DNA of 64,000 bases, from assembly GCA_033439765.1 (NCBI GenBank), contig JAULSN010000002.1:5952001-6016000 (forward strand), in the 5' to 3' direction. Origin of the DNA: Lasiosphaeria ovina. Taxonomy: Eukaryota; Ascomycota; Sordariomycetes; Sordariales; Lasiosphaeriaceae. Positions 32,601-44,349 of this stretch are shown one piece after another (positions within the stretch are counted from its first letter, which is position 1; every line of letters begins with the position of its first letter). The notes beneath the pieces are model-generated. The model was not told the DNA's origin. It worked only from the letters and a program-made list of their open reading frames with translations, and searched no databases. The position numbers were made by a program, and so were the translations under genes.

Positions 32601-33694
32601 ATGTCGACAACGGCTGGGTAGGTGCGCCAATGGTGCCAATGGCAAATTCTCCCAGACCCACGAGTCTTGTCTAACACGGCTTGCGACCAACCACTATAGC
32701 GCCTTCCTTGCCGGCGGCCTTGCCGCGTGCGGTGCCGTGACGGCAACGCACCCGTTCGAGACGGTCAAGATCCGCATGCAGCTGCAGGGAGAGCTTCAGT
32801 CCAAAGGCCACCAACCACACCACTACCGCGGGCCCATCCATGGCGTGTCGGTCATTGTGCGGCACGAGGGCCTGCGCGGCATCTACCGCGGTCTGGGCTG
32901 CGCCTACATCTACCAGGTGCTGCTCAACGGCTGCCGCCTGGGTTTCTATGAGCCCATGCGCAACACCCTGACCGGGCTCATCTTCCGCGACCCCAAGACG
33001 CAGAGCCTGGGCGTCAACATGTTCTGCGGCGCCGCCTCGGGCATCCTCGGAGCCGCCGCCGGGAGTCCCTTTTTCCTTGCCAAGACGCGCCTGCAGAGCT
33101 TCTCGCCCTTCCGGCCTGTCGGCACACAGCACCAGTATCGCAACGCCTGGGACGGCCTCAGCCAGATTTTCAAGTCCGAGGGCGTGCGCGGCCTGTACCG
33201 CGGCGTCGGCGCTGCCATGATCCGGACCGGCTTCGGGAGTTCGGTGCAGCTGCCAACTTACTTCTTCGCCAAGCGCCGGCTCGTCAAGCATCTGGGCATG
33301 GAGGAAGGGCCTGCTCTCCACCTCGCTAGCAGCACGGCTAGCGGTTTCGTAGTGTGTGTTGTCATGCACCCTCCAGGTAAGCCGCCGCTGCTCTGTTCCC
33401 CCTTCCACCCTGTCCCCGCGAGTCTCGTATTGTTTCTGTGACGACGACGCTAATTGCTGAGTAGACACCATAATGTCTCGGATGTACAACCAGAACGGCA
33501 ACCTGTACAAGGGCGTGTTCGACTGCCTGGCCAAGACAGTGAGGACAGAAGGCTTCCTCGCCATCTACAAAGGCTTCCTCCCCCACCTGGCCCGGATATT
33601 GCCCCACACCATCCTGACGCTAAGTCTGGCCGAGCAGACCAACAAGCTGATCAGGAAGCTGGAGAACCGCATAATACCAGCCTCGTCCTTGTAG
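32601..33694 (+). CDS. oac1: Mitochondrial oxaloacetate carrier, Oac1-type
   Basis: Three exons, 32601-32617, 32700-33376 and 33465-33694, give 307 aa. The first exon codes only MSTTAG minus one base, so simple ORF calls miss the true start. Three mitochondrial-carrier repeats are visible. Repeat 1 has HPFETVKIRMQ with the downstream YRGPIHG and EGLRGIYRGL. Repeat 2 has a modified SPFFLAKTRLQ and EGVRGLYRGVGAAMIRTGFGSSVQLPTYFF. Repeat 3 has HPPDTIMSRMYNQ and EGFLAIYKGFLPHLARILPHTILTLSL. The SSVQLPTYF and RMYNQ segments resemble Oac1, which exchanges oxaloacetate, sulfate and related anions across the inner mitochondrial membrane. Six transmembrane helices are expected. Intron 2 falls inside the third signature. 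Confidence 0.93.
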
Positions 33695-34120
33695 AATGAG
33701 TGGTCTGCATGTTTGCGCTTGTGTCTCTGTAGATGTATACATCTATATGTTTGGCGTTTTGACAGGGAAAGCGAGAGTATGTCAGGATACGTACTTGGGT
33801 GCTTACTTATTTTATGTCCAGGCGTGAAAAAAGCATAAGAAAGCTCGGGTTGGCTCGTGGGTGGCCTTTGAAAAGACTTTTTTTTGTTCTGAACTTCGTT
33901 TGTTGTTGTCGCGTACATATACCAAAAGGCTCACACGATGCCGGTCGTAGATGTATATATATAACTATAAAATAGGGGGGGCTTGGCACCGAGTGGTTCG
34001 ATTTCAAATGAAAGCTTCGGCATAAATTCACATAACCTCAACCCTCTCCCCGTTCGCTGGCAGCGCTCTTTTGTGTTTCATTACAATGTCTAGACACCCT
34101 ACCCTATTTCTACTATCTAT
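33695..34120. other. Convergent 3' region
   Basis: Between oac1 and ctu2 stop codons; AT-rich with ATAT units near 33950-33970. No gene. Confidence 0.5.
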
Positions 34121-35587
34121 CTATCCCCGGGTAGACCGCTCACAGCCATAGCATATCCGGCCCGACGACGACGACAACGACTGGTCATCCTTCGCCTCCC
34201 CGAGCTCCCCGCGCCACCGCTCGTCGCCTTGCTCGTCGAGCGGCATGCCGCACAGGCCGCACCTCGCACCCTCCTCGCCGGTGCCGGCTCCGTCGTTGTC
34301 CAGCCGCACCAGCTTGCCCGTCGTCCGCGCCACGTTGGCCACCACCGACGCGTAGTTGGCCTCGACCTCGGCAAAGTACCGCACCATGACCTCCTCGATG
34401 CTGAGGTCCTTGTGCGACACCACCGCCGCGTTCCCGCCACTTAATGAGGTGGCGACGGGCGCGTCGGGCGCGTCCGAGATGAGCGCTGTCAGCGGCGGCG
34501 ACGTGAGCGTCGCGTACGTCACCAGCTCCTTGCGCAGCGCGTCGCGCAGCGGGTGGTAGACCAGCATGCTTGTGGCGGTAGCGGCAGGACTATCGCTGTT
34601 CCCTGCTGCAGCGGCTGTCCCACTGCCATGGTACTCGTACTCGACGACCGGCAGCGGCCCGTCGTTGATCAGCCACGGCAGCGCAAAGCCGCGGCCCTTG
34701 GCCGCCTCGGCCAGCGTCAGCTCGGCCAGCGCCGTCGTGCTGTGGCCCAGCAGCAGCGCCTGGCACCCGCCGTCGCGCGCCGCCGCCACCAGCACGTGCC
34801 GCACCAGCAGCCGCAGCACGTCGGTGCGCGCTGCCGCCGACGCGAGGCCGTCAAAGAGCTGCCGCAGCTTTTGCCCTTGCTGCTGGTGCTGGTCCTGTAA
34901 TGGTGAAGCGGGTGTGGTGTTCTGCACGCCCGGCAGCGTCGACCAGTCGACGGTGCGCAGGCCGAAGACGGCGCCCAGCGGCACGCACTGGAAGCCGAAG
35001 CGCGGGTAGCGCTGGCGGTATTTCTCGAGCGTCACGGCGGCTGGTGCTGTAGATATGGATGTGGATGTGGGGACGAGGCTGGACGAGACGTCGACGTGCA
35101 CGACGGTGAGCTCGAACGGGGCGTTGCGGCCCTTGGCCAGCTGGAACTCGACGTTCTCGTTCAGCAGGTGCAGCAGGACCGACGACGAGACGCCCAGTGA
35201 CAGGCCCAGCAGGTACCGCCGGGGGCTGGCGCTGGTGCTGTTGCTGGCCGCCGGGGGCCTGCCCGGCGCCCGCGCCTCTTTGCCGAGGATGGCTATCTGC
35301 TTGATGCACTTCGTCGAGATGAACTTGGCGAAGCAGTCCCTGGGATGCGATGTTAGCCGATGTTATCGTTCTTAATGGATGTAATGAAAGAAATGAATAC
35401 AGTTGAAGGGGAGCGTCTGTGGTGAATATAATATTACATATGTGATATGTACACATATACATCTGCACAAAACACACCTGCACACAGCATGAGATCTGCT
35501 ATCGAGAGTCGCTTCCTGGGCCCGGCACTTTGTGCATGGCCGCACGAGTGAGCCGCCGGCCACTGCGGGCTTGGGTACCTCGTCCAT
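34121..35587 (-). CDS. ctu2: Cytoplasmic tRNA 2-thiolation protein 2
   Basis: Two exons, 35587-35478 and 35339-34121, give 442 aa. The intron (donor GTGTGT, acceptor CCCAG) splits the first zinc motif and restores CTKCRAQEATLDSRSHAVCRDCFAKFISTK. The centre has RRYLLGLSLGVSSSVLLHLL, the position of the PP-loop in the partner Ctu1; as expected for Ctu2 it is degenerate. LLLGHSTTALAELTLAEAAKGRGFALPW follows. The C-terminus has a second pair of CxxC motifs (CGLCGMPLDE and CYGC). Ctu1-Ctu2 (Ncs6-Ncs2) adds the 2-thio group to wobble U34 of Lys, Glu and Gln tRNAs using sulfur carried by Urm1. The start is the internal ATG at 35587; the 30 codons upstream are not conserved-looking. A GGGTTAGGG element sits about 380 bp upstream. 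Confidence 0.92.
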
Positions 35588-36197
35588 CACCAAGCCAAAG
35601 CCAAAGCCGGAAGCCGAGACGAACAGCGGCGGGGGAAAATGTAGATAATATGCGTCAAGCGTGGAAAGGCAGGGCAAGTCTTGTGCGCTGATCTGACTGA
35701 GTCACTGGCTCACTTTCTTTTTCCACTTCTCAATGCTGCAGCGGCTTGTCGATGCGGCCCGCTTTTGGATTTCTTAATCGTGGGTTGACAGACGAGTGAA
35801 ACTGATATTGGAGGGCAGCCCGTTCAGAAGTTGTCCAGTGTATTTCCTGTTCAGGGCGAGCAAGTCACTCAGAAGCTTGTTAGTGGTTGCGAATGAGGCG
35901 TGGGGGAGGATTGCGCCCAGGCTGTTGGTACGGTATTCGTACTTCAAGGTTTGCAAAGACAGACCCAGGGTTAGGGTCAGCAGTGGTTTTGTATGTCCAA
36001 TACAACACAATACAGCCAGCCCCCTGAGATCCCAAGAGACGAGTACGGGGTATCGTTGAGCATAGGTTGCAATTTGACATTAGCCGTCGTTAATGCTATA
36101 GTATATATCTTGTGACTCTTTTCTACTTTGCAAAGCCTCCTTTGTTCTTCTCAGCCGTCCGCACCTGACGCACCTCGTAAGAATGAATCGAATTCTA
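35588..36197. other. ctu2 upstream / Fig1-like 3' region
   Basis: No gene seen. Contains the telobox-like GGGTTAGGG at 35968-35976. Confidence 0.5.
35968..35976. promoter_or_regulatory. Telobox-like GGGTTAGGG upstream of ctu2
   Basis: TTAGGG-type element about 380 bp upstream of the ctu2 start. Compare the similar elements upstream of rps20 and swd2. Role inferred. Confidence 0.35.
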
Positions 36198-37294
36198 TCA
36201 TGGAAAGACCTCATAAGCAGGCCTCTCTCTATAAACGGGCTTGAAGGTGTCCATCTCGATGCCCCCAGGGGACGCCCCCGGGCCCTGGCCTCTCGCCTTC
36301 AATGCCCGGCGGGTATCCCATGCGGCGTCCCGTGCTGTTAAAAACGTGTTGACGGCTGCTCCTGCGATCGTCGTCCCCACGACCGCCGCGAACAGATTGG
36401 ACGCCATCATCCCCACCGTGACTGTCAGCGGCGTTGGCGACAGCACCCGGATTAGATTTGGTGTGACCGACACGAGGGTCTGGTAGGACGTGAAAGACGT
36501 AACGGCGCCTGCCGCCGCCGCCCAGTCGAGGCTGCGAGCCCACAGCGCTGCCTTGGTGTGCAGCTCGCCAACAACGGTGCCTCGAGAGTTGAAGTAGAGC
36601 TGGACCAGGTTCGCAATAATGTCGGCGATCAACAAAATCAGCAGGAAGATGCCGCTGAGCATGGCAAAGTTGGCCTGCAACCCGAGCGCTAGATTGGCCA
36701 GCGCTACGTTTCCCCCCCCATGATCGCTTGCGATTTCCCTCGCAACATCATTTGCTGACTTTGACCGAGACACGCTCACACTGCTAGTGCAGTCGAAAGG
36801 AGCAGGCCCAAAGCAGACACCTTATCATGGCCCATGCCCAGAGTTAGCAAGCCGTCGCTTAATGAAACATGAGAAAAGGTCGGAAGGATGAGAGCGCGAG
36901 GTAATAATATATGGCGGAGGGGAGAAAAGTCAGCTCACCCCAAAACCCGACCCGCAGGTCGACTCGGACTGCTGAACCGCCAACCGTGACCGGGCCGTTC
37001 GACCTCACCACCACGGGCGAGATGGTACTCAGCGAGTCGGTGATGCAGCCGAGTAGAAGAATTACTAGCCCAAAAGGACAAACGTGAGCACCGAGCACCG
37101 AGCATCTCCAAAGGTGGGCATCGAAGACAACTTACAATATAAAATAAAACTAATAAAGGGAAATACAAGAACGAGAATCACCCGAGGAGCCTTGAGAATC
37201 CCTACAAATCTCCGTGTCAGTTCGGCCACAATGGAGGCCCGGAGGCCCGAGGAAAGGGGGTGAGGGTGGACTAACAGGCGGGCCTTGGTGCCAT
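36198..37294 (-). CDS. Fig1-domain-like four-TM membrane protein
   Basis: Four exons, 37294-37276, 37201-37136, 37064-36939 and 36820-36198, give 277 aa. Exon 1 is only 19 nt (MAPRPA plus one base). TM1 is RVILVLVFPFISFILYLILLLGC (about 12-36). The extracellular loop follows: SLSTISPVVVR, then VRVDLRVGFWGVCFGPAPFDC. The VRVGFWGVC segment with two cysteines resembles the fungal Fig1 calcium-regulator domain (and claudin-like GLW-x-C loops). Three more hydrophobic segments follow: about 105-130 (FAMLSGIFLLILLIADIIANLV), 155-180 and 195-225. The tail is cytosolic. Fig1 proteins act in low-affinity calcium entry and membrane fusion at mating. The family call rests on loop pattern and topology. 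Intron 3 uses an unusual AAG acceptor after a GCTAAC branch. Confidence 0.72.
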
Positions 37295-40200
37295 CGTCCG
37301 CGCCGTGCTCCTCGCCGCTTGCCGCTGCCGGCAGCGCAAGAAGACGGGGAGACAGCAAGGGAAGCGAAAGGGCTATTAGGTCGGACCGATGTATCGGTGT
37401 CTATGGAGGCACGCGATCGACCATGTTTGGCTCGCAGCAGACCGACTTGGAGGAATTATTGGCACTGCTCCGCGTCGAGGTCGGTCTGGCATCACCAGCA
37501 ACGTAGAGCGAGGAGCAGGAGGCCGACCAGCCACACCATGATCGGGATGGCAACCGCATTTAATGCAACCTCCACGCTTCTTTCTGCCTGTAGCGCGCTC
37601 TGCTCTGTGTAGGGGGTATTGAACTCGGGAACCTGCAAGTGTAGAAGTCATTGCGCTGGACGCGGATCAAGTGCAACCGGAAGCCAGGCGGTCCATGTGT
37701 CGTCCGCTGCCCAGGTGCATCCCCCTTTACCTGTTTCAGAAGGAAAGGCAGCAGCACGGAATCCGGATGTCTTGTCACCTTTCCCACAACTAAAATCCGC
37801 GGCCTGTTTCACCGTCGCCCATAGGCGACGCATTCGCGCAGTCCGGCATGCCAAATGCGGGATTGGCCAGTTGTTGTGCCGGCTGAAAGAAACGTGTAGT
37901 GAGACGCTGAATTAGAGGCCCTCGTCAGCCTCGCATACACCACCTTCATCCCCCGAGACGCTTTCATCAGCCGGTGGGCAAAAATGCCCCAGGATCACGG
38001 CTTGTGAAATAGGCACGCTAGCTCTCCTGCTTCATACCAGTCTCGGTCTTTATGCCAGGCAGGCGTCCAGAGCAGCTCCTTGCCATTGGCGGCGACGTGT
38101 TCATTCGCACTGCGCCTCGAGTTCTAGCCTGTCGCCCGTCACCTGCCAAAATCAGACGATGTGCCGATGAACCCAGGCTTGGATCATAGTGTGAAAGGCA
38201 GAGGCAGAGGCAAGGACGGCGTCAATATTGCCCGTTGCCCTTCGTAGTCTGTGCTGCGCAGTACCAGGCTAGAAACGCGAACCGGCACCTCTCGCCATCA
38301 AATGTTCCGGAACGCCGGCGGCTTGTAGAGCCCTGCAATGGACCTTGTGTGGTCCATCTGATCAAATCCAGAAGCTGCAAGGCGATTTGGCACACCTCCC
38401 AGTCGGCGATGAAGATGGAACTTTGCACCCCGGTTGAGTAGGTCGATCTGGGAGAACAGCAGGTGTGCGCACACACGCACATCCGATTACCTACTCACTT
38501 CATTTCATACTCGGGAAATCCTCCGCGGGTGGCTTTGACGCACATGCCAGGACTTTCCGATCCATGGTGTAAGTGTTGGAGGCATAGCAGGTGCCAGTGA
38601 TAGATCAGGCGCTTCCCGAAAGTGCCATTTCAACGACTTGGATCGTCGAGGTCACCTCGGCGTCTTCCTATAACAGAGTCGAGGTTGTCGGGTCCATGTT
38701 TTCTGGAGCGCCGAGCAATTTAAACGATCTTGACTTTAGCAAAGCGACCTCGTCGTGGACTCGTGGTTGCTGCTAATGACGATGTGCAATATCCAATACA
38801 AGCACAAGCACGATGTACGGTGTACGGTGTACGGTGTACGAGTAACCCTTCACCATTGAACGCTGGGCAACATAATGTGGGGTCATCGGATCGAAGATTC
38901 ACTTGGGCTGGCGGCCGTCTTGGCTGCAGAACGAGGAAGGCAAGGTATCTTGAATAAGGTTATTCGTATTCCGTACCTGTGTTAACAGTTACCTCAGATC
39001 GTTTCTTCTCTTTACATTGCCGTTTCCCACATCCTCAAGACATTTCGGTCTCTTTTGTTATCGATCAAGAGAGCCCGCTTGGAGAGAAGCAGCCTGTTTT
39101 GTAGAGCTGTCATTAACTCGCCGGCGCGGCGAAGTGATGATCAGTAATAACAAAGAAAGAAGAATGTTGCGATCTCGCCCATTTCCTCCATGTACTGCGT
39201 AAGTGTCACACACGTCACACACGGCCCCACGGGTGTTGGTTCAACGTCGGGTGCTCCATCTTGGCGCCAAGATTTCGGCTCTGAGCCACCGGATAGGCTA
39301 AATCAAGCCTCTGGCCCCCGCTCCCGCACACAAAAAGCAGCCACCACCTCACACCCCCCCAGTGCAGTTCCACCCACCTGCTGCTGCTTGATTTGACCCC
39401 GATTTGGCTTTGGGCCTGATCTTCAGACCGTCCGCCTCTGAAACAGAAACAAGTTCGAGCTTGCCCTCTCCAGTCCCAGGTTGCCCATTGCGGCCCCCTC
39501 AATCGCCCCCGTCGTCCGTCAACCACTCGACACTGGGCGAGTTCCGTCGCATGAAGCATTCGTCTCGGCTGCCCAGAGCCATCATCAAATGGAGAGTCGT
39601 GCCGCGGTTGCACGAGGCGAACTAGGCAATTCCCCGTGTGTCGATTAGACTCGATCCGTCTAAACTCTGCTCTCCGCCCACTTGTTTCGCCGCAACTCGA
39701 CTTCGTCGCCGCCGGCCCTGTGCCCCTGACCCAGTCGTTCGGCTTCCATCTGGTTTCGAGCTCCTTCCTCTGACCGCTATATTGTGACTGTTGTAGGTAA
39801 ATACTTTCCTTACCCAAGGTGGCTTCCTAGCATGGTTTGTTGCTCCCATCCATGACTTCCTCCATGCGCAGTTCGTGGGTCACGAGGTGTTGATGCCAAT
39901 GACGGGAGCTTCTAGAAGTCGCTAATAACGGCCTCTGAAAGTCGCGCTCCTATTTGCCGTTGAATGGTGCAGAGTTTCATCAGCGACGCCTTGTGAGACC
40001 TGTCGAGGAAGCCTTCAGCCTGGAGAGCTCCCGCCATCCACTCGCACTAAGGCCGGCACTTGCCATCCCACGCGACCCACACCGCCCGCACGCGACCCCC
40101 CAGTTCTTCCCTCTGGATTGAACAGACCAACCAGGAAGTCCGACCGCGCGTAAGAGCGAGCTGCCAACCCAGCAAGAGCCACTCACTCGTGCGAGACACT

Positions 40201-40443
40201 GCCATTTCAACGCCGCCTGGCTGCGCCCATCGACAAGTCAGTCATCCGAATCGAGCCGCATCAGGTGGCCGTTTCTATTGCTTCTTTAACCTGGTCTAAC
40301 ACCTCCCCCAAGGTGTCACTCGCTTAGACTTACTTCCCTTCGCTTCTCGACGGGCCTGTTGTTCACGACCTCTCCTACCGCCCTTTTATCTTCTTTTGCA
40401 GCGCATAGCTTCTTCTATCTTGCGGTTTCATGCTCGGACCGTT
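37295..40443. other. 3.1-kb spacer, no supported gene
   Basis: Divergent spacer between the Fig1-like gene and the PH-domain gene. The largest open frame (200 codons, minus, 39215-39817) has no recognisable protein features and overlaps what is probably PH-gene leader. The 7-bp tandem repeat TGTACGG lies at 38814-38840. The final 400 bp is pyrimidine-rich, as expected for a fungal 5' leader. Confidence 0.5.
38814..38840. repeat. 7-bp tandem repeat TGTACGG x3.9
   Basis: Four head-to-tail copies, the last one base short, in the non-coding spacer. Confidence 0.85.
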
Positions 40444-41751
40444 ATGGCAGACGTGCAAACACAGCCTCCGACGTCGTCGGCGGGGGCAAAGCCTCGCGAT
40501 ATCCGAGCCAACCTGGCCATCCCGCCTACCTCCATCGCAATGCCAACGCTTTCCACCGCAGCCCGTCTAAGAAACCATCTTGGTCTTGACACTTACTCGC
40601 CCGTCAACCAAAACGGCAGTTTCGAGTTCGACCGTGTCATCAAGAGCGGCTATGTGCAAAAGCGCACACAAAAGACAAAGGTACGGCCTGCCTGGCAGGT
40701 GCCTTGGCCATTCCACATGGAATATGCTTGCTGATTGTGGACGGAGGCTTAGACATGGAGGACAATATACCTGGTCCTACGCCCAAATGCGCTTTCGATT
40801 TACAAGTCCGACAAGGAGGAGAAGCTGCGGCATAAGATCTACCTGTCAGACTTAACTGCGGTCACGCTGCTAAAGGATCCAAAGAACAAGAGACCCAACG
40901 TGTTTGGTCTCTTTTCGCCATCCAAAAACTACCACTTCCAGGCACCCACACTCAAGGACGCTCAGGAGTGGGTGGAACTGATCAGGCAAGACGCCAGGAT
41001 AGAAGAAGAGGAGGAGGAGATGTTCTTGGCGAGTCCCGTGGCGGGACAGCGATTCTTCAAAGGTGTTCGGTTTGATACCGATGTCAACCGGCCGGTGTCG
41101 GATGCGGAGCGGATTGCATCGAGCTCTCCCGAACCTCTGGAGCCGCCACCACGCACCCGGTTCCCGGCGTCACCTCGGCGGCCTTCACAGGTGGATTCAT
41201 CCGGCATGTCGGGGGCCGAACTTGCCTCGCACTCGGACTTTTCGGATTCGGATGTGCAGCGATTTCCGGGCGCTTCTATAGAAAGCCTCGCTGTCAAATC
41301 ACCGCCGGGTTCCTCGGCGCAACCCAGGCCGGGGATGGGGCCGGTGAACGCCAGCCAGATCAGCGGAATTAACATCGAGCACGACCCGGACCGCGTCATC
41401 TGGCAAGGATGGATGTGGTTCCTCCGGAGCAAAGGCGGGGTCAGGCAGTGGAAAAAGTCATGGGCTGTTCTCCGGCCAAGGAACCTCATTCTCTACAAGG
41501 ACGAGACCGAGTACTCGGTCTTGTTCCTCGTCTACCTATCCTCGATTGTCAACGTTGTGGACATTGATCCGACGAGCCGGACGAAGAGGCACTGCCTCCA
41601 AATAATCACGGACGAGAAGAGCTACAAGTTTTGCACCAGCGATGAGGAAGCGCTGGTTCGGTGTCTAGGAGCTTTCAAGAGCCTCTTAGCAAAGCGCCGA
41701 GAACTCGAAGCCAAAGTGGCAGCAAGCGTTGACGCCGGCACATCTGCCTGA
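40444..41751 (+). CDS. Tandem PH-domain protein
   Basis: Two exons, 40444-40680 and 40753-41751, give 411 aa. The 72-nt intron (donor GTACGG, acceptor CTTAG) restores the first PH domain: IKSGYVQKRTQKTK joined to TWRTIYLVLRPNALSIYKS, running to the conserved Trp in DAQEWVELI (about 68-162). A Ser/Pro-rich, acidic linker (EEEEEE; several SP sites) spans about 165-290. The second PH domain (about 295-395) begins IWQGWMWFLRSKGGVRQWKKSWAVLRPRNLILYKDE and ends EALVRCLGAFKSLL. PH domains bind phosphoinositides or proteins at membranes. The protein has no catalytic domain, so it is probably an adaptor. I do not know a specific name. Start chosen at the first ATG; the reading frame further upstream lacks one. 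Confidence 0.9.
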
Positions 41752-44349
41752 GGCGATGGCTTTGCCCAGTCATTTTAGCGTTTCACTATTTGATAATACC
41801 CGATAGGCCTCGCGGTGTTGCGGCGAGCGGGGTCTATCACTCTCATGTTGTCGCCAACCTGGCTCGTTGGTGGCTCGCTCACTTACTTGTAATGGCGCTT
41901 GCCAGCTCTTTTGTTCTGTACACTCCGTTACGACGACTTACGACTTATGACGAGACGGGCCGGAAATAGCAATACTCATCACCCGGCTGAGTGCAACGAC
42001 GGACAAATGAAGTTTATTAATTATGCATACTTCTTTCTTGTAGTGTGGCGATAAATTACCTTGACTTGTCCCTGGTTGGAAGGGGAGGGAGGGGAGACGA
42101 AGGCGCGCCTTCCAACATGGAAACCATCCATCACCACGAGACGCTGCCGTCATGCACTTCCCACAAGTCCATTTTACAACTTTAGTTTTAATACAGTTTT
42201 TCTCCGCAAAACCGACTACTGCTGCCAGTGAAAGTGCAGAGGGCGGTCGCCTGATTTCACATGAAACGGGGACTAGGACTCTATCAGCGGACCATCCTAT
42301 CAGCTGCTCGTAGTGATAGCGGACGGGCGAGGTAGGTCGGGGATGAAAGCAAGCTACTCACACCCGCCCAGGGGAGTCCTGGAAATGCCTGTGGCGAGAT
42401 CAAGAGCACCGGACTCTTGGGGCGAGATGAGGTTCAGGTTTGTATGAAACTTGGCAGCAGCGGAAACTCGATCTCGGGATCAGCATTGGCCTCTGGGGTG
42501 CAAGCTAGCAGGCACCTTGTAATTGAATCTCTAACCTAAATGACCCCGCGCTGGCGGCGCAAGCCACCTGCCGGTGCGCCCCAACCAATGCCCGGCCAGT
42601 GCCTTACAGCCCACCTGATATAGGCATGGCATGGCATCGGCGACCGCCTGGACAGGGAAGGTTCCATCGCGCCTGGCCCCGCGGTGGCTGCACCATCTAT
42701 CTATCTTTTATTTGTGGCTACGGTTTACACTAGTTCTACTAGACGGTTTTAACGGTCCGAGTGGACTCTCCCTTCCCATTTGCTAGATCCCTTCACGGCC
42801 GGTCGATGCATGCACGGCCGGCCGGGCAGGCATATTGCTACCGTTGCTATGTATATGTATATGTATATGGAAGGCAACCCGAGGCAGGTAAGGCAAGGTG
42901 AACAGGCCTGGTTATAGGAGTGCGGGCGGGAAGAAGAAGGTGGACGACGGCCGTTTCTTTCGACTTCCCCTTCCTGCACAGTTTCGTCACGATGGTACCC
43001 CCTTTCCCCGGCGCAAAGCAACCTCGGGATGGAAGGAAACAAACCAGAAAAAAAACCTAGTCTGTTCTTTTTTTTCTTTTCGCGTCTCTTTTCTTTCTTT
43101 CCCTTCCGTCCGTCCTTCAAGTGAGAGGTCTGATGTTGGTTTGCGCGAGACTACCGCGAGGGAATGGGTCGATTCGGTTGGCAAAGAAGAATAAGGAGGA
43201 GAAGGGACGGGCCGGTATGTTCTGTCCTGTTATTAATTCAGAACGTGTTTTTTTTCCCGTGATTTGCCTCCCCCTCGTCTCCAAACCTCCTCATGCGCCC
43301 CCTCCTCCCCAATCACAGGGCGTGGCCATGGGTCCCGCCCGAATACCCCCCCCCTTCGGCCTTGGGGTAGTATACCTAGTATAGGTTATTTAACTTCTTC
43401 GACGTCACAAATTGCTTGGTAGCCATGCCGTCGGCGGCTGGCCTCGGATGGTTTTTTTATCATCTTTTTTCGTTTCTTTCTCGTTGCTGTTACGTACCTT
43501 GCCGTACCCCCGCTGTCCAATCAATGTCTTATAGGGACACTGGCCTTCGCTGGCTGCGGTTGTGTCTCCTATTTTGCGAGAAGGCTGTTCTCTCACACGT
43601 GCGGCCCTGGGACTAATCTCTAGATACGGAGTACAACTCGACTGCAGCGTAACGTCACGCCTAGAACGTGCAATGGCTCTGCCGAATGGGGGACGGGAAG
43701 CTCGCATGCCATGCCTTCCTTTCCTTCGCTCCCAGGCCCTCGGGGCCTTTACCTTTGGACTACCTACCTACTCCACGACGAGGCTAAGGCAGTCACCTCG
43801 CCGACCCCAGCACATTCCCCAGATCATCCCCTACCCTCTGTCTCTCCCTCCCACCCCCCTCGCCCTATCACGCCCCCTCTGGCGCTCGCCATGGGGACGG
43901 TTTGGGTTTGTGTAAGTGCGTGCGGGTGTGGCATCTCGTCGAGACCCCCAGTAAGGTACCCGCCGACTTATATATCTCGCCTCCTGCCCACTTATGCACA
44001 AGTCCAGACCTGCTCTCCTCTGCTGCTGGCCGCCCAGCTTCCCTCTCATCTCTCCTCGGGGCCTGTTTGTGAGGCGTCACTCATATTAAGGGGAGATTGT
44101 TGCCTTTGCTCTCTTCCATCCCATCTCTCCTTCCGCGTTCTGTAGAGGAACTCTCTCTCTCTCTCTCTCGTTATTTATATCACCCGCCCCGTCCAGGCTC
44201 GACTCGCTCGCTCAGGGACCCCGGAATTTGTTGACACTCGTTCTCTTCCCTCTTTGACGTCTCCTTTTGGTCTTTCTCCCTCTTGCCAGCAGCCCCAGGC
44301 TTTCACCCTGGCACTCCTTCCCGCCCGGCAATCCGGGTTTCTATCCACA
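41752..44349. other. 2.6-kb spacer, no supported gene
   Basis: Between the PH-domain and GH5 genes. Holds a (TATATG)-like repeat at about 42849-42868, one TACTCCGTA 9-mer (minus orientation, 43625-43633), TACCTACCT at 43761-43769, and a pyrimidine-rich last 500 bp with (CT)9 at 44151-44169 and a TATTTATAT box near 44171, probably the GH5 promoter. Confidence 0.5.
44151..44169. repeat. (CT)9 tract in GH5 leader
   Basis: CT dinucleotide run about 180 bp upstream of the GH5 start. Confidence 0.85.

Noticed and set aside
39215..39817. 200-codon minus-strand frame in the PH-gene upstream spacer
   Set aside because: No motif, no splice support and Trp/Gly/Arg-rich composition; probably antisense to a C-rich leader.
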